Part shown: piece after piece, positions 43,626-55,804 of the stretch
How the letters are laid out: each line of letters starts with the position of its first letter
Numbering within the stretch: position 1 is the first letter of the stretch
Origin: Erinaceus europaeus
Lineage: Eukaryota; Chordata; Mammalia; Eulipotyphla; Erinaceidae
Assembly: GCF_950295315.1 (NCBI RefSeq)
Contig: NC_080164.1
Coordinates: forward strand, 7,448,082-7,512,081
Reading direction: 5' to 3'
DNA: 64,000 bases
Notes under the pieces: generated by a model
The model's database searches: none
What the model saw: only the letters and a program-made list of their open reading frames with translations
Told to the model about the DNA's origin: nothing
Program-made: the position numbers and the translations under genes

Positions 43626-44046
43626 GATTGTTCAACAATTTGTTTAGCTTTGTATGTTAACTCTCTTTTCAGCCACCAGGTGCCAGATGCTACTTCCCTG
43701 AACAGAGAACCCCACCAATGTGTCCTGGAGATCTACTTCCCCAGAGCCCTTCCCCACTAGGGAAAGAGAGAAACAGGTTGGGAGTATGAATCGACCTGTC
43801 ATCACCCATGTTCAGTGGGGAAGCAATTACAGAAGCCAGACCTTCCACCTTCTGCATCCCACAATGACCTTGGGTCCATATTCCCAGAAGGATAAAGAAT
43901 AGGAAAACTATCAGGGGAGGAGATGGATACAGAGTTCTGGTGGCGGGAACTGTGTGAAGCTGTACCCCTCTTAGTCTATTGTTTAGTCAATATTTCCTTT
44001 TTATAAATAAAAAATTAAATTTAAAAAAGTTAAAATGAGAAAACAA

Positions 44047-44352
44047 AATGAGGTTGTCTCCTTTGCATCCTCTTGGATGAAATTTGAAGACATCATGTTG
44101 AGTGAGATACTCCAAAAGAGGATGAATATCAAATTATCTCACTTAGGGGCTTAATAAAGTAGGGGTGGGGAGGGACACCACAAAGTTAACCATGAACTGG
44201 ACTTGGTGTATTGCACCAAAGCAAAGGACTCTGGGTAAGGAGGGGGCAGGATAGGAAGAAAGCTTTGGGGGCCTATTACATAATGAAATTGTATGCATAT
44301 GTCAATGATTGCACTGTAAATCATTAACCCCCTCAAGAACGAAAATAAATTA
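44047..44352 (+). mobile_element. L1 ORF2 end and 3' terminus, second lineage
   Basis: 'tttgcatcctcttggatgaa' and 'catgttgagtgagatactcc' are the ORF2 end; then 'ggtgtattgcaccaaagcaa' and the terminus 'ctgtaaatcattaacccc' ... 'aaaataaat'. This ties the second 3' UTR lineage to L1. Confidence 0.85.
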
Positions 44353-44644
44353 GAAGACAAATATCTATAGTTATTCCTGTCTTGTAAAATTTCTTTTAGA
44401 TTTGAATAACCTCAGTTCTTAATCAGTTTAATATCTAAATGTACTGAAATTGTTACTATTACTTTTATTAACACTGCAACTATAAGTGTTTGCACCTCTT
44501 AAATATTAGCAGAGTAGTTGAAATTAGGGAGGTATGTGATGAAGGTAACATTATTTACTGAGATAAAACAGATGTCTCCACTGATGCATGTTCTCAGATT
44601 TCTCCTACTCCCTAATATTTTAAGACCTGATTTTAAAGACTCAG

Positions 44645-44690
44645 TTAAAAACAAAACAAAACAAAACAAAACAAAACAAAACAAACAAAA
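44645..44690. repeat. (AAAAC)n microsatellite
   Basis: Seven or more AAAAC units. Confidence 0.95.
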
Positions 44691-45270
44691 AACTGGGGCT
44701 GGAAATCTCTTAGCTCACCCCCTTCCAAAAGAAGTTTTTGCTAGTTTAGTCAGTGTTCTGTTTAGTTTCCCTAGGTTACTTTTTGGTGAGAAGACTATAT
44801 TTCTAATGAATACACTTCCATTTGAGTGAGAGTCCCTTAAAATACAGGTATGGTGACCATACCTCTATTTTATCCCCATACTTCCTGTAGACAAAAGAAG
44901 CCAGCCTATATCTCTTTCTGACCAGGAGGTGTTTTCTGGACTTGAAATTTACTGGGTTGTTTCACCTCCATGTATTTAACATTTAGGTACCAGGAGAATA
45001 TTGCTATGCAAAACAACATATTTAGTGCTGACAGGTTTGAAATTCTAAATAAACTTTAAATCGACTCATGATGTGGTAATGAAATTTTGTTAGCCTTATT
45101 GTTTATTTTACAAACCACAATATTTAAGCATTTAGATAAAAAACACTTAAAGAACATAAAAAGAGAGATTAAAAACCAGGCAAAGATGTTTTGTCGAAAA
45201 ATACAATTGGAAAAACTAATAGTATAAGAAGAGAGTGCTTTTCTTCCATGAAAGATGCTCAAGTTATACC
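44691..45270. other. No feature recognised
   Basis: AT-rich, no named repeat or gene. Confidence 0.42.
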
Positions 45271-45279
45271 AAGTATTTT

Positions 45280-45487
45280 TTTATTTATAAAAAGGAAACA
45301 TTGGCAAAACCATAGGATAAGAGCTGTACAACTCCACACAATTGCCACCACCAGAACTCCATATCCCATCCCCTCACTAGATAGCTTTCCTATTCTTTAA
45401 CCATCTGGGAGTATGGACCCAAGGTCATTGTGGGATGCAGAAGGTGGAAGGTCTGGCTTCTGTAATTGCTTCCCCGCTAAATATATA
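45280..45487 (-). mobile_element. L1 3' terminus with target duplication
   Basis: Antisense 3' end, 208 bp; 9-bp duplication aagtatttt at 45271-45279 and 45488-45496. Confidence 0.88.
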
Positions 45488-45499
45488 AAGTATTTTGGT

Positions 45500-46078
45500 A
45501 CGTTTGTTTGCTGTGTAGGTGTTATATCCATCATAACATATTTCTTTCTCAGTACTTTTAATACCATAGCAACAGAGTGTCATTCTCTAGTCTAGACTTT
45601 CCCAGAATAGTGCATCGCTCTTTTAATATAGTGAAATTTTGTTTAGGGACTGTTCAAGTCTCAAGGAAACCAAATCATTTTCACCCAGGCAGTCTCTGTG
45701 TCAGAGCAGAGCACTGTTGCCCAGCTCCCTGCCCTTTCTTTCTTCAGCCTATGCCTAGGAAGCAAGGACATTTTCAGCTAATTCCTCCCTAGAGTGAGTA
45801 TCTGCAAATGGAAAGCAGAAAGAAGTAAAGTCATGTTTCACTCTAATGGAAAGATTTCCCCTTGCAGAACTTGGAATAGGGACTGGGGCACATAAATGAT
45901 TCAACTAAGGTTAATAACCTGAGGCGTTCGAAGCCTCTTGCCGTTGGAGTCCCTTTGGAATAAATCATTTCCTGTCCTTTCACAATGTCACAATCTGAGT
46001 GATTTCAGTTTGTTCTTTTTGGACGAGATGAAAGCTGAACATGCATCTTGTAAAATACCACTGAAAAGCAAAACTTTA
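45500..46078. other. No feature recognised
   Basis: A less AT-rich patch at 45640-45790 contains a 71-codon plus ORF without a domain. Confidence 0.42.
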
Positions 46079-46080
46079 AC

Positions 46081-46300
46081 TGGAGTTGGTGTATTGCACT
46101 AAAGTAAAGGACTCTGGGGTGAGGGCTGCTTGAGGGGTGGGGTGGGTGTTCAGGCCCTGGAACATGATGGCAGAGGAGGACTTAGGTCAGGGGTTAGAGC
46201 GTTATGCAGAAAACTGAGAAATGTTACACATGTACTAACTACTGTATTTTTACTGTGAACTGTAAATCATTAATCTCCCCAATAAAGAAAAATAATAAAG
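46081..46300 (+). mobile_element. L1 3' terminus, second lineage
   Basis: 'tggagttggtgtattgcact', 'gttacacatgtactaactac', 'aatctccccaataaagaaaa'. Confidence 0.82.
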
Positions 46301-46397
46301 GAATGCAAAACTTGGTGTGGGAAGAGGGGCATGGGCATTCAGAGTATTTGATATATCTGAATTACATAGATGATAATATAATGATTTTAAAACAGTT

Positions 46398-46588
46398 TTT
46401 TTGATCTTTATTTATTAAATAGAGACAGCCAGAAATTGAGAAGGAAAGGGATGCTAGAGAAGGAGAGAGACAGAGAGACACCTGCAGCCCTGCTTCACCA
46501 CTTGCGAAGCTTTCCTTCTGCAGGCTTGAATCTGGGCCCTTGTGCCTTGTAACGTGCACTCAACCAGGTGAACCACAACCCATCCCCC
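46398..46588 (-). mobile_element. SINE family B, lacking part of the core side
   Basis: 'tttattaaatagagacagcc', 'acctgcagccctgcttcacc', then a shortened stretch 'ctgcaggcttgaatctgg' joining core to box B, head 'aaccacaacccatccccc'. Confidence 0.9.
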
Positions 46589-46617
46589 AGGATAATACTT
46601 TCTAAGCCTTGTGGACT

Positions 46618-46800
46618 TAATGTTCTTAATTTATCTTTATTAGTGACTAAATAGTGGCTTACAGGATTATAAGACTACAAGGTATAGTTCCACACTGCAC
46701 CCACCTCCAAAGTGCTTGACCCTCTTACTAATCACCAGAGTTCTCACAGAGTCTTTGGGACACTGTGCCTATACTTTGTTTGTAAAAAAAAAAAAACAAA
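46618..46800 (-). mobile_element. L1 3' terminus, antisense
   Basis: 'atagtggcttacaggattat', 'agttccacactgcacccacc', 'aagtgcttgaccctcttact' match the reverse of the 53.1-kb terminus. Confidence 0.6.
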
Positions 46801-46869
46801 AAACAAACAAAAAAAAACCTCTTTATAATTCTCATTTTCTGCTTTATAGAGAGTCTGTTATGTATTTCC

Positions 46870-47805
46870 CCAATTAAGATATGATATAAACTTGTGTGGG
46901 TGTATGTTTGTGGAAGGGGAGAGGTAGTCATCATTAAGTCAAGTATCTCTTCATTGCACTTTATTCATAGGATCTGTTTTTCCCATGCCCAGTGTTCCAT
47001 CTTGTAGATGAAAGTTCTAATCAAAGTAATTTAGTTGTAAAGAACAGTGCTCTTCAGACACCATGGGTTATAAAAACATTATTGAGATACACCAATACCA
47101 GTCATCAGAAGCCACAGCAATTCCATGTCTCAGGTGGACTCTGTCTCTTTTACTGGTTACTTGGTCTCTCTTATTAAAGGTATCTCTGCTTCTTTGCAAG
47201 CTTATCTAGTTAGCTTATCTACACCGGCTACTGTCCTCTATTCACACATTCCATTTACTTCCTTGTGACTTCTTACAACCTGATTTCTTTTGTCTTAATG
47301 GAATCTTTTGGGATTCTGACTCTACTGCCAATTAAATATTTTTCAAAGGTTTTATTGCACGTTTCTTAAGACCCCACTCATGCATTGTTTGTGCCAGGCT
47401 CCAATTTCTATATAGTTGATGAAGTTGTGCCTTTGATCCAGGTGCTCATACTAGATTCAATCAGCCGTCCTTGGGTATTAGAACAAAGTGGAAACTCATT
47501 TGTCAGGTGCATGGGTGACTGGCTTCCTTAGAAGGATCAATTGTGGTCAACAACGTGAACATAGGGAGGGAGTCACTTAACACAGACTGAAATGCTCTGT
47601 CTTTCAGTGTTAGTTTTTTCTCATTGGTAAGTAGGATTACAATGATATCTTGGAGCTTTTATTAAAAGTGTGTCTATCTACATCTATATATATGACTAAC
47701 AATGTTTTACACTTTTAATGAAGGACATTCTGATCAGTTACAATAGTACTACTATAATTCACTATAATGTATATTTTTATCCATATTGGTTTCAATGATG
47801 GCAGG
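46870..47805. other. No feature recognised
   Basis: Single-copy-looking DNA; no exon supported. Confidence 0.42.
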
Positions 47806-47811
47806 AGGTTT

Positions 47812-48158
47812 TTTTTTTCCCCCAGGGTTATCACTGGAACTCAGTGCCTGCACTAGGAATCCACTGATCCTGGAGGCTATTTTTTCCCTTTTGTTGCCTT
47901 TGTTGTTTATTGTTGTTGTTGTTGTTAATATTGTTGTTTTTGCTGTCATCATTGTTGGATAGGACAGATAGAAATGGAGAGAGGAGAGGGAGACAGAAAG
48001 AGGGAGAGAAAGACAGACACCTGAAGACCTGCTTCACTGCGTGTGAAGTGACCCACCTACAGGTGGGGAGCAGGGGGCTTGAACCAGGATCCTTACGCTG
48101 GTCCTTGTGCTTTTTGCGCCATGTGCACTTAACCCACTGCTCTACTGCCTAGACCCGA
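47812..48158 (-). mobile_element. SINE family A, long subtype
   Basis: Poly(T), 'ccccagggttatcactggaa', 'aggaatccactgatcctgg', long GTT tail, CT body, core and head ('gtgcacttaacccactgctc'). Confidence 0.92.
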
Positions 48159-48442
48159 CAGCAGGGTTTTATAGTAATAATTGTAATATTAGTCATAGGA
48201 GATAGTAGGAATATAATAAAAGTATGTAGTTAGTCATGCGGTTTTGACTAGGTATATCTTTTAGCCTTTTCTGAGTTCCTGCCTAAAAGACTTGACCAGT
48301 TCTTAAGACTAGGTCTGTGAGAAACAAAAATAAAGCTTAGCGCAATTGAGATGGAAAACATTTAATTACATAATATTTAAATATATAGATCCCTAACCGT
48401 GTTTTTTCTACTTGTTTATTTTATTTAAATATTTATTTTTGG

Positions 48443-48708
48443 GGGAGTTGGGCTGTAGAGCAGCGGGTTAAGCGCAGGTGGCGCAAAGCACAAGGACCGG
48501 TATAAGGATCCCGGTTCGAACCCCGGCTCCCCACCTGCAGGGGAGTCGCTTCACAGGCGGTGAAGCAGGTCTGCAGGTGTCTATCTTTCTCTCCTCCTCT
48601 CTGTCTTCCCCTCCTCTCTCCATTTCTCTCTGTCCTATCCAACAACGACAACAACAATAAAACAACAAGGGCAACAAAAGGGAATAAATAAATAAAATAA
48701 ATATTTTA
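48443..48708 (+). mobile_element. SINE family A, near-consensus
   Basis: 'gagcagcgggttaagcgcag' (box A) and GGTTCGAACCCCG (box B) are well kept. Flanks 'tttatttttgg' and 'ttattttttgg' are a probable target duplication. Confidence 0.95.
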
Positions 48709-48719
48709 AAAAATTATTT

Positions 48720-49467
48720 TTTGGTTTTTGGTTTGATTAGAAAGTGAACAAGACCAAGACATTACTCCATATGTGTGGCCAGACATGAAACTCATGGTAT
48801 CCAACAGCTAAGCTACTTCTCAGCTTGTCAGTTACATTTTTATATTATTGAAGAGTCAGAGCATGGTCTAATTTCAAGTTGGTTTATTTTAAAAAATAAA
48901 AGAATGTTTTTAAAATTCTGTTAGAGATCTATTTGGACTGTACTTCTCTTTGGATTAATTTTATTTTTCCTTTGGATTGATTTTATTTTCAGACATGGTA
49001 GAGCAGATGACTGTTGTCATATCTAGTTTTATTTTATTCCTTTGGGCTGCAATCTTAGAGAGCTAGTGTGTGCTTTCTATCCACCAACCTTTCAAAGCTA
49101 CAGTAGAAACTGGTTTTGACAGGATTCTGGAATTATCCATGAATCAGTCACAATATGGGGGCAAGGAGTTGAGTACTCTGACCTGACCTATGTTTCTCTG
49201 GAGTTCTGGAAGTGAATATTGGGGGTGAGCTAGTTCCAACCTAAATCACATGGGATAAAAATAGGGGAGAAATAGATCTTCTCTTGTGAGATACAAATGA
49301 AACAAATTTTAAAAAATTCTATTTCTGTAATACATGCCTTATAAGTTGACTTGTAGGACTGAGGTGAGGTTACAAATAAGCTTTACTGAGTAAAGTAGCT
49401 CATGCCTAACTAATTATCAGTTAGGACTTAATCCACCATTACCTTTCCTTCATATTGTATAGTCCAT

Positions 49468-49506
<39 letters not shown>

Positions 49507-50500
49507 AGCATATGCATGTTTTATCCTGTTACAAATGAGATGAGATGGATGCGTGGTAATGATTTCATATATTACATGAGAGTGGATTGAAACCTTAAGG
49601 GATTATTTGCCCAGCCCTAAAACTCTGAGACTTGAAGCCTGATTGCTAAGTGCTAGCTAGCTCACTGGTCTACCTTCACAGTTACTTAGCGCCAATTCCC
49701 AAAGCCACTTCCAGTTTCTCCTTCTCATTTGCTCCCATCTGCTCTTCTGTCAAGTAATTTTTTCCCAACCTTTCCCAGTGCATTTTGTGTGTTTGTTTCA
49801 CCTCGTCCCATGACCAGTGACCAAATTCAAGCCATTATTTGTTTTTATTGATGAAAATCTCAGATTAACTTAATATTAAATTGACTCAGGGGCATTTAAT
49901 ATATTTGCAATGACATTCAAATACCATCTTTACTTAAAAAGCATTTTCATCCCTCCAAAAAGAAGCTCCGTGTAGGTCTACTGTGTCTTCACATTGCTCT
50001 AAATGGAAATGTGTAACCTTCAACTTGGTAGACTGTTTTCAAGCTTCCTCTATGAGGTAGCATGCATAATTACTTCATTATTTCTATGACCGAATTATTA
50101 AGATGTAGCACATTGTTTATCCACTTATCAGTCCATGCACATTGAGAAGGCTCTCTTTTTATGATTACCTTGACAATAGCAGATATCTTACCAGCACTGC
50201 TGCATTGCTCACTTTTATATGAAGCAAAGTTCACTTTGTTGACTTCATAAAGTATATTACTCTGTCATTATTCAGGGCAGAGATTATGTTCCTACTCAGT
50301 GCCTTGCATAGCATATCCCAAAAAGTTGTTGATCATGCTGGTCATCTACCTCCCTAAAGCCTTTTTTTTTTTTTTGACAGTGTCGTCCTTTCACAAAATC
50401 CTCTGATAACCTCTTCAACTTGTAAAAAAAGAAAAATAGCTGCAATATAAATGCTAAGGATGTGTCTGGTATTCTTACCTGTACCTTTTAAACAAATTAT
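48720..50500. other. Mostly unassigned, with a (CA)n at 49468-49503
   Basis: AT-rich 1.8 kb. About 18 CA units at 49468-49503. Sequence after it may be an unrecognisable SINE C. No gene signal. Confidence 0.42.
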
Positions 50501-50504
50501 TCAT

Positions 50505-50650
50505 GTTTTGAAATATTTATTCATTGTTGAGGGAGAGAGAGAGAGAGCAAGAAAGAAAGAGAAAGTTCAAATCACTGTTCATCTTTGGCTTCCAAATATT
50601 GGTTTTCAGGCATGCAAGTCCTATGCATTATAGCTAAGCTATGTCCATTG
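50505..50650 (-). mobile_element. SINE family C
   Basis: Left (GA)n tail (50531-50548), 'aatcactgttcatctttggc', 'ggttttcaggcatgcaag', 'tatagctaagctatgtcc', the reversed head of this family. Confidence 0.55.
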
Positions 50651-51142
50651 ACCACATGAATTATTCCTTTAATTTTCAGAATAAATAGATATGAGATTGT
50701 CCTTTTTTTTCTGTAAGTGAAAACCCCAAATTACATCATAAGTTCTTATCAATAGTCTCACATCAAGTAAATGTTGAAAGCATGATAGGAACACTGTATT
50801 CTCATGGTGGTCTCCTTAAGTCATCCCAGTGATCCCCGCCCCCAGGAGGTCAACCCTTTGCACGATTTCCTTGATTATTGACTGGATCTAGGCTTTTCCC
50901 AACAACATATGGAAAATATGGGATAACAAGTTACCCTGTGTTCACCACATACTATAGGAGTGTCTGCTTTAGAGACTAGACCTAGGGAATTTCTTTTCAG
51001 TTTTGATGAAATAGTTGGTCATGCTTGGGAGACATATATGAGAAAAGGTTTAGGACCTTACTGAGACCCAAAGTTGGCCTCTTTCTTGCCATCAGCAAAA
51101 TGCCTGGATCCTCAGCAATACACTAACAAGGAAATGAATTAC

Positions 51143-51350
51143 AGGGGTTGGACAGTGGTGCACTTGGTTTAATGCACAAGTTATCATGCACATAAGCCTG
51201 GGTTCAAGTCCCCCTGCAGGGAAAAGCTTCACAAGTGGTGAAGCAGTGAAGCAGGCGTCTCTCTTTGTCACACTCTATCTCCTCTTCCCATCTCAATTTC
51301 TCTCTGTCCAATAAATTAAAACACACTAGTAAGTAAAATACAATAAAATG
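51143..51350 (+). mobile_element. SINE family B with probable target duplication
   Basis: 'ggggttggacagtggtgcac', box B GGTTCAAGTCCCC joined directly to 'ctgcagggaa' (part of the core arm missing), CT body. tgaattac occurs at 51135-51142 and 51351-51358. Confidence 0.88.
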
Positions 51351-51359
51351 TGAATTACT

Positions 51360-52030
51360 TGGGTTCAAATTCTTTCTTAGTCCAGCCTTCAGATGACAAT
51401 GCAAACCAGAAAACACCTTGTTATAGCTTTGTGAGCTTAGGCAGAAACCTGGTGGGGCTAAGTCATGCCCATACTTCAGACCTAGTGAAAATTCAGGTTA
51501 TTGATTTATGTAGTTTTAATTTGTTGGGTTCATGGTATCTGATAACACAATAGGAGAAAGCTAACACAGATTTTAGCAAAGGGAAATAAAGTGTTTCTGT
51601 CCCAAATATCCAAAATGGATAACGGGAGTGGATATGAAATCAGTGGGATGAGGCTGAAAGAGAAATAAGGTGTCTGATAGAAAAAAGGCTAAGTGCTTTG
51701 AAAAGACTACTTGATTTTAGTAGAAACCTAGAATTGTAAAATATAGCTGATGACTTTTCATAGGAAATGATGAGGATGCTTTCGGCAGAAAGCAGGGCAA
51801 ACTTCTGTTTATTGGGATACACACAGAACTTATAAGTTATATAGTTGGATATAATACTAGAGAGATGCCTACCCCTTGTGACTGTATATTAAACTGTGAG
51901 AGATAGAAGAGAGAAAGACAGAGATAGACACTACCTCTTCAATCTATTAAACTAAGTTTTCCAGTGTGAGAATCTATTGAACAGTCCAGTGTGTTCCGCA
52001 TACGTGATGTCTATTCGGTTTTCTGAACTA
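51360..52030. other. No feature recognised
   Basis: AT-rich, no named repeat or gene. Confidence 0.42.
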
Positions 52031-52960
52031 TTTTTAATTCATTTTATTGTGATCTTAATTTGTCGGGCATTAAGCCAGCTCCCCCCTGCTCCATCCTGCA
52101 TTGCTAATAGTATGGGCTATTTACATAATCATTGTTTTGCCTGAAAGATCCCCACCCATCCCATTGATCTATCCTCTTTCTACCTGGAGACCTGCCCTGC
52201 CTACAGGGTAACATTAATCCCAGTGGTTAAAACTCTTGCAACAGTTGCTAAGGAAGCTTCCACCTTCCCAGTGTACTTTTGCCTTTCTCCACCCCGTTTC
52301 CTAGCCATTTCCGTTTCTGACTTGCCACTTCTGGTTTTATCCTATAAAAGCATTGCCTCTCTGATCAATAGATCCTTTTTGCATTACCACACTGCCACGA
52401 GTTCCTGAATCACCTATCTCTTGCATAACTGAGTGAGTGGCAGCCCAGGCTGAGTCCGGTCGAGTTCTCTCCAATCCAGAGAGCACACGCCCAGGGAAGA
52501 GACACCCCCATGCTAAGCCGGCATTAATTGTTTACAGTATAGTTGTTGACATGTGTTTCTCATCTCACCATGGTAGGTGTCTGCAAAGCACTCTTACTCC
52601 AAACTTAGGTCCTTTTCTGCCATTATGCACCAACACATCCAAAGCCCCTTCTCCAAAGCCCTGCTCTGTCCTACTACCCCAGAGTTTTTCACTTTGGTGC
52701 AATACCCTAAACCCTGTCCAGGTTTTTACTTTATGTTTCCCCTTTATGTGACTGATTCTTAAATTCCACCCATGAATAAAACCATCCCATATGCATCCTG
52801 ATCTTTTTCAATTATCTATTTAACATGATTTCTTCAAGGTCCATCCAAGATAAGGCAAAGTACATGTGACTTCATCATTTTTAACAACCAAGTAATAGTC
52901 CACTGTGTAATATATACCACAACATTTTTAGCTATTGATAATTTATTTTGTTGCCTTAGA
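52031..52960 (-). mobile_element. L1 3' terminus, 3' UTR and ORF2 end, split by LTR 2
   Basis: Antisense: 3' end at 52031-52060, LTR 2, then 'tttacagtatagttgttgac', 'cactttggtgcaatacccta', and the ORF2 end ('ccaagtaatagtccactgtg', 'taatatataccacaac'). Confidence 0.8.
52061..52523 (+). mobile_element. Solo ERV LTR 2 (463 bp) inside an L1
   Basis: TGTCGGGC...AGCCGGCA with short inverted ends and the exact 6-bp duplication ttaatt at 52055-52060 and 52524-52529. TATA-like 'tcctataaaagc' at about 52339. Where LTR 1 has AATAAA, this copy has 'caatagatcc', a probably damaged polyadenylation signal. It lacks the tandem 50-bp units and the L1-like piece of LTR 1. No internal viral sequence remains. 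Confidence 0.93.
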
Positions 52961-53023
52961 GTGTCCTGTCTTATCAACCCACACCTCAAAGCTCAACTTA
53001 AAACTTCCAATTTCACCTGGAGA

Positions 53024-53053
53024 GGTAGAGAGAGAGAGAGAGAGAGAGAGAGA
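53024..53053. repeat. (GA)n microsatellite
   Basis: About 15 GA units at the 5' edge of an L1 terminus. Confidence 0.92.
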
Positions 53054-53210
53054 ATAGTCAACCCATATCTGTGACCTTAGGGAACCACTTCAGTTGCCAA
53101 TGGAGGGAATGGGGATAGCAAACTGGTGGTGAGTACGGTGCAGAATTATACCCCTGTAATCTTATAATTTTGTAAATCAATATTAAATCACTAATAAAAT
53201 ATTTAACAAA
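53054..53210 (+). mobile_element. L1 3' terminus
   Basis: 'tagtcaacccatatctgtga', 'aactggtggtgagtacggtg', 'aaatcaatattaaatcacta', 'ataaaatatttaac'. Confidence 0.8.
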
Positions 53211-53214
53211 CATT

Positions 53215-53714
53215 TATTGTACAAAACAAAAAAAGAATCTCTTCTAGAAGATACTCTTCCCATCCCCCCCCCCCACAGCTTGTCCAGATCCCTCTGTGGA
53301 CAAATGAAGTTGAATTTATTTCACTGTGCTATTTTTTATGTACATATATTTTCTTTAGTGAAGTGTCCATTGGAATATTTTCTCCATTTTAAAATCAGGC
53401 TGTATGCTTTATTATTAAATATTAAAAGATCTTTCTGTATTCTAACTAAGTACAAGTCCTTTATCATATCTGCTTTCAAAATATTTTCTCTCACTCTGTG
53501 GTTTGCCCATTAATCTATAACAATTTTTTTAAAGCAGAATCTAAAATGGCATTTTCAATCTTAGCCTGTCATTCATTGCCTGATAGCTGCTGCGCAGAAA
53601 CCCACTACTTTGTAGACTAGTTTGATCTTTTCTTGTTTCCCATGGGAAGGTGAGTCTGGCCCATACTATTCCATCCTTGTCAGAAATAGAAGTTCTCAAT
53701 TATGAGCTTGTTCA
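53215..53714. other. No feature recognised
   Basis: A 98-codon plus ORF (53217-53513) is rich in hydrophobic residues because of AT-rich composition; no domain is seen. Confidence 0.42.
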
Positions 53715-53726
53715 AAGTACAGTTAG

Positions 53727-54004
53727 GGGAGTCAGGCGGTAGTGCAGGGGTTAAGCGCATGTCTTGCAAAGCATACAGAAGGATCCCCATTGGAGCCCCC
53801 AGCTCTCCCCACCTGCAGGGGAGTCACTTCACAGGCGGTGAAGCAGTTCTGCAGGTGTCTATCTTTCTCTCCCCCTCTCTGTCTTCCCCTCCTCTCTCCA
53901 TTTCTCTCTGTCCTATACAACAACAACAACATAAATAATAACTACAATAATAAAATAACAAGGGCAACAAAAGGAAATAAAGAAAAAAGAAAAAAAAAGA
54001 AAGT
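53727..54004 (+). mobile_element. SINE family A with target duplication
   Basis: Flanks aagtacagttag (53715-53726) and aagtaaagttag (54005-54016), 11 of 12 identical. Core intact; box B decayed (ttggagcccc). Confidence 0.94.
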
Positions 54005-54016
54005 AAGTAAAGTTAG

Positions 54017-54460
54017 GTCTTTCATCACCTGTGTCCTTTCCCACACGTGGAAAATTCTCTTGTATATGTTAAATGCCCAAAATAAATGTTTCCCAAGCCC
54101 TTGGATTTTGCTGAAAAAGTGAAAAAATAAAAATAAATATCCTGCTTCAGCTGTTTATAGAAGCTTTCTGTTGACAGCAGAGTGAAGTGAAGCAGAATTT
54201 CAGTTAGGTTCAAAGCGCAGAGTAATTGGAGTTCAGTTAAGTGGGGTTTGGATAATTATACATGGGACGATTTTTTTTATATTGACAGAGCACTTTCTTC
54301 TGTGTTTTATAGTTAATGAATAAATGTTATTATTGTTTTACTGCATAAGAATGAAAAATTTAATGGCTTTCATAGGAGTTTTATACATTGCTAAACAAAT
54401 GATTCTTTTCAGTCTGAGTACTCTTAAATTTTCTATGGGCCGCACTAATATTTTTCTTTT
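54017..54460. other. No feature recognised
   Basis: AT-rich, no gene signal. Confidence 0.42.
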
Positions 54461-54462
54461 TT

Positions 54463-54684
54463 TAAATTTTATTTATTTATTTTATTATTATATATTTAGT
54501 TATTGGATAGAGACAGCAAGAAATCAAGAGGGAAGGGGATGGCAGAGAGGGAGAGAGACACCTGCAATGCTACTTCACCACTCTGCAAAGATTCCCCTCT
54601 GCAGGTGGGGACTAGGGACTTGAACCCAGGCCCTTGCTCATTGTAACATGTGCACTCTACCAGGTATGCCACCACCTGGCCCCA
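54463..54684 (-). mobile_element. SINE family B
   Basis: Minus copy with 'ttattggatagagacagcaa', 'acacctgcaatgctacttca', head 'tgccaccacctggcccc'. 'aatatttttc' and 'aatatatttttc' flank it. Confidence 0.92.
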
Positions 54685-54689
54685 CAATA

Positions 54690-55245
54690 TATTTTTCCAA
54701 TTCATTAGTTTTTAGGAGGAGGAATATGAATGAGTTTTAAACTTTCTATTCTTTAAAAAAATTCACAAAGATTCAAACACATTATTTACCGAATTGAATC
54801 AGTTTCATATGACACATAGTATTACCTTGGAGGGCATATTTGAAAACAACCAAATACTTTTGCTACTGCAGTGAATAAAAGTGCTTGTAACTCTGATTTC
54901 TCTTTCTGTAAGTTCTTGGTAGGAAGCAGGGTGATACACAAGTGACACATTGATTTTCAGATAAATATGTTCACTAAATGGCATGTGACTCCAAAACCAA
55001 GCATAGGGGCTTCCATTTAGGATATATTGATAGAGAGCCTATTTCTCCTGTTGTTTTTGTTGTACTGATGTGAAATGCACCAATCAGAGTGCATTTTACA
55101 TCCAGTTTGTGCTATGACTCAGTAAGTTAGCAGTGTTTACATCTGAGAACTGATCATATCACCTCAGGGTCCTCACACAAGGAACTTCCTCTCTTGGAAA
55201 ACCCTGCTCCCCTCTCTCTCCATCTTCAACTCTCAGATTAGAAAA
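54690..55245. other. No feature recognised
   Basis: AT-rich, no named repeat or gene. Confidence 0.42.
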
Positions 55246-55249
55246 AAAC

Positions 55250-55800
55250 CCTTCTTGGTGACTACACAGTAGTGAAATAAAAAAAAGAGATGAAAGACGT
55301 GTACCAGATGGTTTCACTTATATGTGGAATCTAGAGATCTGATTTACACGGTGTCAAAAAACAAAACAAAACACGGGAAGCACAAGGATCTGCTTAACCC
55401 AGTTCAAGCCCCCGGGCTCCCCACCTGCAGGGGAGTCACTTCACAGGCGGTGAAGCAGGTCTGCAGGTGTCTTTCTCTCCCCCTTTCTGTCTTCTCCTCC
55501 TCTCTCCATTTCTCTCTGTCCTATCTAACAATGACAACAACAGCAATAATAATTACAACATCAATAAAAAACAAGGGAAACAAAAGAGAAATAAATAAAT
55601 AAATACAAAAAAATCAAACAAAACAGAAGCAAGAAGACTATAAGATTTGTGAGAACTCTGGTGGTTCTCTTTGGGAGGTGGAGGGTGGATACAGAACTTT
55701 GGTGATGGATGTGGTGTGGAGCTAGACAGTGTAGCCTTGCAATCATGTAACAAATTAACAGTAGCAAATACAAAAAAAAAAAATAAAAAATAAAGAAAGC
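55250..55800 (+). mobile_element. Older L1, ORF2 end and 3' UTR, interrupted by SINE A
   Basis: 'gtaccagatggtttcactta' followed by 'tatgtggaatctagag' is the end of ORF2 in older L1 families (the YQMVSLICGI region). After the SINE: 'gtggttctctttgggaggtg', 'atggatgtggtgtgga', poly(A) near 55770. The 3' UTR differs from both young lineages. Confidence 0.75.
55373..55612 (+). mobile_element. SINE family A, head-truncated, nested in L1
   Basis: Starts at 'gggaagcacaaggatctg'; box B CAGTTCAAGCCCCC, full core, CT body, tail. Similar A/C-rich flanks (caaaacaaaac) fit a target duplication in the host L1. Confidence 0.88.
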
Positions 55801-55804
55801 AAGA

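Larger units (their letters stand above)
43145..44027 (+). mobile_element. L1 ORF2 end, 3' UTR and 3' terminus, interrupted
   Basis: Begins in the ORF2 end ('tgatggaatactgctcagct', encoding the MEYCSAV-like residues), then 3' UTR ('tttgggagctactctcttcc'), then LINE copy 2, then the remaining 3' UTR ('gccaccaggtgccagatgct') and 3' end ('ttttataaataaaaaattaa'). Confidence 0.88.
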
